NCBI GenBank assembly: GCA_020403425.1
Contig: JADBXR010000020.1
Coordinates: 1-64,000, forward strand
From: Chitinophagaceae bacterium
Lineage (GTDB): Bacteria > Bacteroidota > Bacteroidia > Chitinophagales > Chitinophagaceae
Length of the DNA stretch: 64,000 nt
Direction of reading: 5' to 3'
Notes under the pieces: model-generated
Databases searched by the model: none
What the model was told of the DNA's origin: nothing
Seen by the model: the letters and a program-made list of their open reading frames with translations, nothing else
In this document: positions 1-7,252 of the stretch, in pieces
Layout: each line of letters starts with the position of its first letter
How positions within the stretch are numbered: the first letter of the stretch is position 1
Program-made: the position numbers and the translations under genes

Positions 1-1
1 C

Positions 2-3000
2 TCTGGCAATATCAGCAGCACCACAGCAACAGTTGGCAACCTGACCGTACCAGGCACCATCACTGGAGGAACCTTCAGTGGAACCCTGTCTGATGGTACT
101 ATCAATAATATTACGAGCCTTGGTAACTTGAGTGCTCTGACCGTAACGGGTAATGTGACCGCGGGATCTATCAGCACGACGAGTGCGACCATCGCTAACC
201 TGACTGGTCTGACTGGTCTGACCGTGAATGGCGGTATCACTGCTACCACATTAGCTGGCACATTGGCCACAGCCGATCAACCTAATATTACTGGCATCGG
301 CACCCTGAACAACCTGACCGTAACAGGTTCTGTAAACTCAGGTAACCTAAGCTCTACTACAGCTACTATTGGTAACCTGACTGTCCCTGGCACCATCACA
401 GGAGGAACCTTTAGTGGTACCTTAAGTACAGGAACCTTAGATAATATTACCAGCCTTGGTAACTTAAGCTCACTCACTGTCACCGGTAATGTAACAGCGG
501 GTTCTATCAGTACGACTAGTGCAACCATCGCTAGCCTGACAGGTCTGACCGGTCTGACCATGAACGGAGGCTTGACTGCGACTACCTTAGCTGGAACCCT
601 TACTACAGCGGATCAGCCTAATATTACCGGTATTGGCACCCTGACTAACTTAAGCGTAACTGGTTCAGTGAACTCAGGTAACCTGAGTTCTACCACAGCT
701 ACTATTGGCAACCTGACCGTGCCTGGAACGATTACCGGCGGCACGTTCAGTGGTACCTTAAGCACAGGAACTTTAAATAACATTACGAGCCTTGGTAACT
801 TAAGTGCACTGACAGCATCTGGCAATATCGCAGCCGGGTCATTGAGCAGTAACAGCGGTACGATCACCAACCTGGCAGTACCGGGTACGATCACCGGCGG
901 TACGTTCAGTGGTACATTGTCTACCGGAACCTTGAACGGTATCAGTAGTCTGACCAATCTGGATTCCATCCATGTGAAAAACGGAATCAGCGCCAAGAAC
1001 CTTACTCTCTCAAGGAACGCAGTGATCGATAGTAACTTACTTGTGAAGACCAGTATTACAACCGTAACCGGTAAATTTGACGAAATATTTGTCAACCAGA
1101 CCATTACAGGTGGAACTTTCTCAGGAACATTCGTAGGTGTGTTAAGTGCTTCTGATACAGCTGCCATGCTTAATGGCGGGGCACGTGATAATTACGATGC
1201 GAATCTGGGTTATGGAAGTGATTCGAAAGGATATGCACGTTATGGTGATGTGGTGAAATACGCTGATCTGGTTACCAATGATAATCTATTGCTGATCAGT
1301 CCACTGGATCCGGATGGCGTTACACCTTCTGCCAAAGCGGGTGGTAAACTGCAATTGATCGTAGCTTCAGCCATGCAGACAGGTAGCATTACCGTATCCG
1401 GTACTGTTAATGCCGGAACATTGAGCGGTACACTTTCGGCGAGTGCCCTGAATAGTATTACAAGCCTGGCTAACCTGACCGCCATCACCGTTTCGGGAAC
1501 AGTCACAGCGGGTACCTTGAATGGTTCTCTGTCGACGTCGGCGATGAACAGCATTACCAGTCTGGCCAATCTCACCAACCTTACTGCAACCGGAACAGTT
1601 AGCGCTGCCAACCTGAAAGGTACTTTGCTGACCTCTGCACAACCCAATATCACCAGTGTAGGCCAGCTGACCAGCTTAAGTGTTAGCGGTACGATACAGG
1701 GGGGCACTTATAGTGGTACATTGGCTAACGGAATCGTGGGTATTGCCAGCCTGTCTGCTACCGGTACGCCTTCTGCCACTACGTACTTAAGAGGTGATAA
1801 TACATGGGCGTCTATCGCAGGTGGGGGATCGGTCACCACAGTTTCTGTGACCACCGCCAACGGTGTCAGTGGTTCAGTGGCAAATGCTTCCACTACACCA
1901 GCCATCACACTAACCCTGGGTGCCATCACACCATCTTCTGTTTCGGCCTCAGGTGCTATTACAGGTACTACCTTGGGTGGAACCATCACTACTGCGGCAC
2001 AGCCAAATATCACTTCACTGGGTACATTAAGCTCTTTGAATGTGACGGGGGCGGTGACCACTGCCACTTTGAGTGCCACTACCATCAATGGCACTATCGG
2101 AACTGCGGCGCAACCGAATATCACATCTCTGGGTACACTCAGTACCTTGAATGTATCAGGCACGGTTAGTGCAGCCACGTTGAGTGCAACTAATTTGACC
2201 GGTACATTAAGTACGGGAGCGCAGCCGAATATTACTTCTGTAGGTACACTGAGTTCACTGAACGTATCCGGAACTGTGTCGGCTACTACCTTGAATGGTA
2301 CTTTGGGAACTGCAGCACAACCGAATATCACTTCGGTTGGTACATTGGGTTCATTGAATGTAACGGGAACAATAAGTGCGGGAACGTTAAGTGGAACCTT
2401 GTCACAGGGAGCGGTTGATGGTATTACCAGTCTTCCTAATCTTACTGATATTACGGTAACCGGCTCTGCAACTATCAATAACCTTTCTTTGACCGGGACA
2501 CCGAAATTACAGTCAATGATCGATGTTCGTGTACTCACATCCGGTACAACGTATGTGCCTACACCTGGTACCAATTATGCCTACGGTTATGTACTTGGTG
2601 GTGGAGGTGGTGGTGGAAATGGAGGTACAGCCAACACCGCCAACCGTATCGGACCGGGTAGTGGTGGTGGTGCAGGCGCAACAGTCATGTTTGAAATCCC
2701 TGTTGTGAGTGCAGCCAGCTATACAATTTCAATTGGTAGCGGTGGTGCTTCTCAAACAGCCGGAACAGCTTCAACTATTACGATCAATGGTACAACCATA
2801 ACAGCTAATGGTGGATCTGCCGGTCTCGCGGGAACTACTACCAACGGTGCGATCATCATTGACGGTGGATCTGGTGGAACGGGTACCAATGGAAGTCTGA
2901 TCATTAACGGAGCAGCAGGTGCGGGTGGAATCGGTGTCTCTGCTACACAAGGTATCTCTGGTAGGGGAGGTTCTACCATGTTCGGTACCCCGGGCGACGG

Positions 3001-3139
3001 GCGTACAACCCATGGAATCGGGGTTGCTGCGACTGGCTATGGTGCCGGTGGAGGTGGTGGGTTACAAAAAGGAACTGGTGCTACTGTTGCCGGTGGTGCA
3101 GGGGCCCCTGGTGCAATCATCATCTATGAGTTTAGGTAA
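2..3139 (+). CDS. Tail-fibre-like repeat protein, 3' part (5' end outside window)
   Basis: The reading frame is open from the left edge (frame of base 2) to a TAA at 3137-3139, giving at least 1045 residues; no start is visible, and the TTG at 128 is only an internal codon. Bases 128-463 and 464-799 are two copies of a 336-bp (112-residue) unit, with a partial third from 800. Its phrases include QPNITGIGTL and TGGTFSGTLSTGTL. A non-repeated stretch lies at about 958-1380. A second repeat class follows (AAQPNITSVGTL type, 111-bp then 96-bp spacing, about 1994-2400). ATGTPSATTYLRGDNTW at 1757-1807 is a linker known from phage tail-fibre proteins. From about 2590 the protein is extremely Gly-rich (a run of seven Gly) and ends in AIIIYEFR, as in glycine-rich tail-fibre tip domains. 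A surface or extracellular fibre or adhesin is inferred. No T9SS sorting domain is visible at the C-terminus and no phage structural genes follow. Confidence 0.8.
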   Translation, partial: SGNISSTTATVGNLTVPGTITGGTFSGTLSDGTINNITSLGNLSALTVTGNVTAGSISTTSATIANLTGLTGLTVNGGITATTLAGTLATADQPNITGIGTLNNLTVTGSVNSGNLSSTTATIGNLTVPGTITGGTFSGTLSTGTLDNITSLGNLSSLTVTGNVTAGSISTTSATIASLTGLTGLTMNGGLTATTLAGTLTTADQPNITGIGTLTNLSVTGSVNSGNLSSTTATIGNLTVPGTITGGTFSGTLSTGTLNNITSLGNLSALTASGNIAAGSLSSNSGTITNLAVPGTITGGTFSGTLSTGTLNGISSLTNLDSIHVKNGISAKNLTLSRNAVIDSNLLVKTSITTVTGKFDEIFVNQTITGGTFSGTFVGVLSASDTAAMLNGGARDNYDANLGYGSDSKGYARYGDVVKYADLVTNDNLLLISPLDPDGVTPSAKAGGKLQLIVASAMQTGSITVSGTVNAGTLSGTLSASALNSITSLANLTAITVSGTVTAGTLNGSLSTSAMNSITSLANLTNLTATGTVSAANLKGTLLTSAQPNITSVGQLTSLSVSGTIQGGTYSGTLANGIVGIASLSATGTPSATTYLRGDNTWASIAGGGSVTTVSVTTANGVSGSVANASTTPAITLTLGAITPSSVSASGAITGTTLGGTITTAAQPNITSLGTLSSLNVTGAVTTATLSATTINGTIGTAAQPNITSLGTLSTLNVSGTVSAATLSATNLTGTLSTGAQPNITSVGTLSSLNVSGTVSATTLNGTLGTAAQPNITSVGTLGSLNVTGTISAGTLSGTLSQGAVDGITSLPNLTDITVTGSATINNLSLTGTPKLQSMIDVRVLTSGTTYVPTPGTNYAYGYVLGGGGGGGNGGTANTANRIGPGSGGGAGATVMFEIPVVSAASYTISIGSGGASQTAGTASTITINGTTITANGGSAGLAGTTTNGAIIIDGGSGGTGTNGSLIINGAAGAGGIGVSATQGISGRGGSTMFGTPGDGRTTHGIGVAATGYGAGGGGGLQKGTGATVAGGAGAPGAIIIYEFR

Positions 3140-3221
3140 TGGTAGGCTTGGAATAATGACATGATCAACCAATCGTATTATATTGAGCCGGATTTTGTCA
3201 ACACTTATAGAAACTCTGGGT

Positions 3222-3938
3222 ATGAAACGTGCGTGTAACAAGACGGGATTGATCATTTTGTTTGTAGGGATGATCGGCTCTGATCGACTGTTGGCCCAAA
3301 AAACGGCAACCAAACCTAAACCTGATGCTGGTATCTCTAAAAAGCTGATCACCCGTAACGATTCTGTACAGTACGCACTAGGCGTATATATGGGCGAGTA
3401 CTTGGTCAGGGGAGGTTTCATTACCCTTAACCTGGACCAGTTCTTATCCGGACTGAACGACAGGTACAGGAACAATCCCCGTAAGATCAGTGACAGCCTC
3501 ATCTACCCGCTGATTGCCGACTACCAGACGAATTTCCAGAACCAGAAAAGCAGGGCGCTGGAAAAAGAGATGTTCGAGTTGCTGAAAGACAAGCAGGGCG
3601 TAGGAAAACTGCCCAGTGGTGTGCAGTATACGGTCATCAAACCCAGCAAAGGGCCAAAACCAGAAGAGACAGATTCGGTACTGATCCATTTCAAAGGAAC
3701 CCTTCCGGATGGTAAGGTCTTTGAAAATACGTTTGCTACCAATGAACCCGTACTTACCACACCTGCCACGGTGATACCCGGATTGAATGAAGTGCTGCAA
3801 TTGATGCCGGTAGGAGCTACCTGGCAAGCGTTTATTCCAGCGGCATTGGCCTATGGCGAAAAAGGCAATAACCGGATCCCCCCCAACAGTGCCCTGATGA
3901 TCCTGGTTGAACTGATAGAAATAAAGAATAAAAAATAA
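3222..3938 (+). CDS. Secreted FKBP-type peptidyl-prolyl isomerase-like protein
   Basis: 238 residues from the ATG at 3222; an upstream in-frame TTG at 3183 would put 13 residues before an otherwise normal signal peptide (MKRACNKTG then a hydrophobic stretch ending near LLAQ). After the signal comes a helical N-terminal region like that of FkpA/Mip (DSVQYALGVYMGEYL), then an FKBP domain with GTLPDGKVFENT, VIPGLNEVLQLMPVG, AYGEKG and IPPNSAL. Compared with FKBP12 the active-site Trp is Leu (PGL instead of PGW) and the first Tyr is Phe, so isomerase activity may be reduced while a chaperone role remains possible. It acts outside the cytoplasm. The next gene is a diverged paralogue. Confidence 0.85.
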   Translation: MKRACNKTGLIILFVGMIGSDRLLAQKTATKPKPDAGISKKLITRNDSVQYALGVYMGEYLVRGGFITLNLDQFLSGLNDRYRNNPRKISDSLIYPLIADYQTNFQNQKSRALEKEMFELLKDKQGVGKLPSGVQYTVIKPSKGPKPEETDSVLIHFKGTLPDGKVFENTFATNEPVLTTPATVIPGLNEVLQLMPVGATWQAFIPAALAYGEKGNNRIPPNSALMILVELIEIKNKK

Positions 3939-4079
3939 AGGCAATGCCCTCGGGTAAATGAGTAACGGCTAGCAAATGCCAGGTTTCGTCCGATTCTTTA
4001 ACCATAATTAACCTTCGGATTCAGGCAAAAGCGTTACCTTATTTATACGTTAGATATCACAAAATGTAAATACCGATAT

Positions 4080-4766
4080 ATGAAAAGAATGATCCTTCTC
4101 TCAGCGGGTCTCATATTGCTGGCTTCAGCCGTCCTGGCCCAGAAAACACCAGCACCGGCCAAAGCCAAAGCCAACCCTGTGGAAGATACCATCCAGTACA
4201 GCCTGGGTGTTTATATGATGCAGCAGTTGTTTGCCAAAACCGGTTTTGTGGTTAATAATCCCACACTCTTCAAAAAAGCCATCGATGATGTGCTGGCCAA
4301 CAAGCCCCTGATGGTGAAACCAGAAACTACTCAGGATCGCCTGCTGGCCTACCAGAAGAGCTACCAGTTGAACCGGAACCGCCAGGTGGAAGCCCTCTTG
4401 TTCGAAAAAGCAAAGACCGAGAAGGGTTTTACCCAGCTTCCCAGCGGGGTCATGTACATGATCGCCAAAGCGGGCTCAGGTATCCGCCCTGCCGCCAGGG
4501 ATACGATCGTAGTCAATGTGGTCTGCACTTTGCCAGATGGCACTGTGGTGGATGATTATAACAAGACCAAATCATCCTATATGGCGCTGGCCGGTGAAAT
4601 GATCCCCGGACTGCGCGATGTACTGTACAGGGTAGAGCAGGGTACCATTTTCAGGGCCATCCTGCCTGCCGCCACAGCTTATGGCGAACAGGGTACGGCT
4701 ACTATTCCGCCGAATTCTGCCATTATCTATGATATTGCCTTGGTAAGTGTTAAACCGGCCAAATAG
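4080..4766 (+). CDS. Secreted FKBP-like protein, diverged paralogue
   Basis: 228 residues with a clear signal peptide (MKRMILLSAGLILLASAVLA then Q). The N-terminal helical part (DTIQYSLGVYMMQQLF) aligns with that of the preceding gene, and the FKBP part keeps TLPDGTVVDD, MIPGLRDVL, AYGEQG and TIPPNSAI. It is further from the catalytic consensus than its neighbour: the Trp of the VIPGW motif is Leu, the Tyr in the HYTG position is Val (NVVCTLPDG) and the Phe before Asp is Val. I infer a periplasmic or surface chaperone that may have lost isomerase activity. It ends just before a strong terminator, and a 141-bp gap separates it from the first FKBP gene. Confidence 0.82.
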   Translation: MKRMILLSAGLILLASAVLAQKTPAPAKAKANPVEDTIQYSLGVYMMQQLFAKTGFVVNNPTLFKKAIDDVLANKPLMVKPETTQDRLLAYQKSYQLNRNRQVEALLFEKAKTEKGFTQLPSGVMYMIAKAGSGIRPAARDTIVVNVVCTLPDGTVVDDYNKTKSSYMALAGEMIPGLRDVLYRVEQGTIFRAILPAATAYGEQGTATIPPNSAIIYDIALVSVKPAK

Positions 4767-4796
4767 ATATTACTGATAATCAGTTATTTATGTGTA

Positions 4797-4859
4797 AAAC
4801 AAGCCGGAAGGCAGCAACCGATTCCCCATAGGGTAGGATTGCCGCCTTCCGGCTTGTTT
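4797..4859 (+). terminator. Intrinsic terminator after the FKBP pair
   Basis: A perfect 16-bp inverted repeat (4797-4812 with 4844-4859; arms begin AAACAAGCCGGAAGG). The right arm ends in GTTT, so the U-tract is short. It separates the FKBP pair from fusA. Confidence 0.8.
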
Positions 4860-4926
4860 GATTTCCGATAGTTTTCCACAGGATAATTTAATGGCTGCCA
4901 AAAAATCGAACAATCGTTAGAATTAC

Positions 4927-4934
4927 TACCTTTG
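4927..4934 (+). promoter_or_regulatory. Putative -7 promoter element of fusA
   Basis: TACCTTTG matches the Bacteroidota primary-sigma -7 consensus TAnnTTTG, 58 bases before the fusA start. No convincing TTG/TTTG -33 box lies at the usual 19-21 base spacing. The identical octamer precedes rpsJ and rpsA. Confidence 0.55.
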
Positions 4935-4992
4935 CGGCTCGAAAAAATTTGGACACCTGGCCAAACATCAAACTTAAAACAAGAACTTTTTT

Positions 4993-7143
4993 ATGGCTGA
5001 CTTGAAATTTCAACGCAACTTCGGTATTGCCGCCCACATTGACGCCGGTAAAACCACCACTACCGAGCGTATCCTGCGCTATACCGGTATGATCCACAAG
5101 ATTGGTGAGGTGCACGATGGTGCCGCTACCACCGACTGGATGGAGCAGGAAAAAGAAAGGGGTATCACCATCACTTCTGCGGCTGTTAGCTGCCAGTGGA
5201 ATTTCCCTACTGTATTGGGTAAAACAACCCCTGATACCAAAAAATATTATTTCAACATCATCGATACTCCCGGACACGTGGATTTTACCGTAGAGGTAGA
5301 GCGTTCTATGCGTGTACTGGATGGTCTGATCGCCCTGTTCTCTGCTGTGGATGGCGTTGAACCACAGTCTGAAACCGTATGGCGCCAGGCTAACCGTTAC
5401 AAAGTACCCCGTATCGGTTTCGTAAACAAGATGGACCGTTCCGGTGCAGACTTCCTGAACGTGGTAAAACAGGTGAAGGAAATGCTGGGTGCCAAAGCGG
5501 TGCCTTTGCAGCTGCCGATCGGTGCTGAAGACAACTTTAAAGGTGTGGTTGACCTGATCAAGATGAAAGGGATCATCTGGCACATGGAAACAGAAGGAAT
5601 GACTTTTGATGAGATCGACGTTCCTGCTGACATGGTAGAAGAAGCCAACGAATGGAGGCAGAGCCTGGTGGAAGCCGTAGCTGAGTATGATGACAAACTG
5701 ATGGAGAAATTCTTTGAGGATCCTAACAGCATTTCAGAAGCGGAGATGCACGAAGCGATCCGTAAAGCTACCATCGACCTGAGCATCGTTCCGATGATGT
5801 GTGGTTCTTCCTTTAAGAACAAAGGTGTACAGACCGCACTGGATGCCGTTTGTCGCTACCTCCCTTCTCCAGTTGATATTGAAGATACAGTAGGTACCAA
5901 CCCTGATACCGGCGAAACAGAAGTTCGTAAAGCTGATCCTAAGGAGCCGTTTGCAGCCCTGGCATTCAAGATCATGACCGATCCTTTCGTAGGTCGTCTG
6001 GCGTTCTTCAGGTGTTACTCTGGTCATCTCGATGCTGGTTCTTATGTATTGAACGTAAGAAGCGGTAAGAAAGAGCGTATCAGCCGTATCATGAAAATGT
6101 TTGCCAACAAGCAGAACCCGGTGGATTTCATCGAAGCTGGTGATATCGCTGCTGCGGTTGGTTTCAAAGAGATCAAAACAGGAGATACCCTTTGCGATGA
6201 AAATCATCCGATCACGCTCGAGAACATGTTCATCCCTGAGCCTGTGATCGCGATCGCTGTTGAGCCTAAGACACAGGCCGACGTTGATAAGATGGGTATG
6301 GCCATTGCCAAACTGGTAGAAGAGGATCCTACCCTGCGTGTAAATACAGACGAAGATACCGGTCAGACCATCCTGCGTGGAATGGGAGAGCTGCACCTGG
6401 AGATCATCATCGACCGTATGCGCCGTGAATTTAAAGTGGAAGTAAACCAGGGAGCTCCCCAGGTTGCCTATAAAGAAGCCTTCGGCACCACCATTGAACA
6501 CCGCGAAGTGCTGAAGAAGCAGTCGGGTGGTCGTGGTAAGTTCGCCGATATCCAGTTCGCTATCGGACCTGCTGATGAAGAGTGGCTGAAAGAAAATGAA
6601 GGAAAACATTTCCAGTTCGTGAACGACCTGTTTGGTGGATCTATCCCTAAAGAATTCGTTCCCGCCATCATTAAAGGTTTTGAAACCGCTATGTCTACAG
6701 GTGTTCTGGCAGGCTACCCGGTTAACAACATGAAGATCCGCGTATTCGATGGTAGCTACCACGATGTGGATTCTGATGCGATGAGCTTTGAATTGTGTGC
6801 GAAGTCTGGTTTCCGTGAAGCTGGACGCAAAGCCAAACCAACCCTGCTTGAGCCGATCATGCGCGTGGAAGTGTTGACCCCTGATCAATACATGGGTGAT
6901 GTGACCGGTGACCTGAACCGTCGTCGTGGTATGCTGGAAGGTATGGACAGCCGTGCCAACCTGCAGGTGATCAAGGCGAAAGTTCCTTTGAGCGAAATGT
7001 TCGGTTATGTGACCCAACTGCGTTCATTGTCTTCTGGCCGTGCCACTTCAACCATGGAGTTCAGCCATTATTCTCCTGCACCAAACAACGTTGCAGAAGA
7101 AGTAATCGCCAAGAACAAAGGCAAAGTAAAAGTAGAGGACTAG
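4993..7143 (+). CDS. fusA: Translation elongation factor G
   Basis: 716 residues, the usual length for bacterial EF-G, the GTPase that drives ribosome translocation and, with RRF, recycling. G1 is AHIDAGKT (residues 14-21), G3 DTPGHVDF begins near 91 and G4 NKMD near 145; domain IV/V landmarks follow ([20 protein letters not shown]). The ATG at 4993 fits the family N-terminus. In most bacteria fusA sits in rpsL-rpsG-fusA-(tuf)-rpsJ. Here the upstream neighbours are FKBP genes and a reverse-strand gene lies between fusA and rpsJ, so it is transcribed alone between two terminators. Confidence 0.98.
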   Translation: MADLKFQRNFGIAAHIDAGKTTTTERILRYTGMIHKIGEVHDGAATTDWMEQEKERGITITSAAVSCQWNFPTVLGKTTPDTKKYYFNIIDTPGHVDFTVEVERSMRVLDGLIALFSAVDGVEPQSETVWRQANRYKVPRIGFVNKMDRSGADFLNVVKQVKEMLGAKAVPLQLPIGAEDNFKGVVDLIKMKGIIWHMETEGMTFDEIDVPADMVEEANEWRQSLVEAVAEYDDKLMEKFFEDPNSISEAEMHEAIRKATIDLSIVPMMCGSSFKNKGVQTALDAVCRYLPSPVDIEDTVGTNPDTGETEVRKADPKEPFAALAFKIMTDPFVGRLAFFRCYSGHLDAGSYVLNVRSGKKERISRIMKMFANKQNPVDFIEAGDIAAAVGFKEIKTGDTLCDENHPITLENMFIPEPVIAIAVEPKTQADVDKMGMAIAKLVEEDPTLRVNTDEDTGQTILRGMGELHLEIIIDRMRREFKVEVNQGAPQVAYKEAFGTTIEHREVLKKQSGGRGKFADIQFAIGPADEEWLKENEGKHFQFVNDLFGGSIPKEFVPAIIKGFETAMSTGVLAGYPVNNMKIRVFDGSYHDVDSDAMSFELCAKSGFREAGRKAKPTLLEPIMRVEVLTPDQYMGDVTGDLNRRRGMLEGMDSRANLQVIKAKVPLSEMFGYVTQLRSLSSGRATSTMEFSHYSPAPNNVAEEVIAKNKGKVKVED

Positions 7144-7167
7144 TATTTTGTGAAGTGAATAAATAAG

Positions 7168-7196
7168 AAAAGCCCCGTTACAATAACGGGGCTTTT
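7168..7196. terminator. Bidirectional terminator between fusA and the O-antigen ligase-like gene
   Basis: AAAAGCCCCGTTA (7168-7180), loop CAA, TAACGGGGCTTTT (7184-7196) followed by more T. The A-run on the left and T-run on the right suit termination of both convergent genes. Confidence 0.85.
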
Positions 7197-7201
7197 TTGT
7201 G

Positions 7202-7252
7202 GTAGTGGTGAGTGGTGAATAGGTAGAACCCATTTACTACTCACCACTCATT
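7202..7252. repeat. GTGAGTGG-family word hairpin
   Basis: Words of the type GTGGTGAGTGGTGAAT on the left face ACTCACCACTCATTA on the right; 9 bp (7210-7218 with 7241-7249) pair perfectly. The right arm touches the stop codon of the leftward gene. The same word family recurs near 43.3, 55.9 and 62.5 kb. Confidence 0.6.

Noticed and set aside
1..2400. Possible CRISPR-like or satellite repeat
   Set aside because: Units are 96-336 bases, in frame, diverged at synonymous sites and protein-coding; no short identical repeats with unique spacers.
277..2979. Several reverse-strand open frames of 75-288 codons across the repeat gene
   Set aside because: They are Val/Pro-rich mirror images of the Thr/Ser/Gly repeats, have no independent start context and share the repeat period.
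3222..4766. Classification of the FKBP pair as cytoplasmic trigger-factor-like proteins
   Set aside because: Both have signal peptides and the FkpA/Mip-type N-terminal helices.
5734..7017. 427-codon open frame antisense to fusA
   Set aside because: His/Phe-rich composition typical of a mirror frame; fusA is unmistakable on the other strand.
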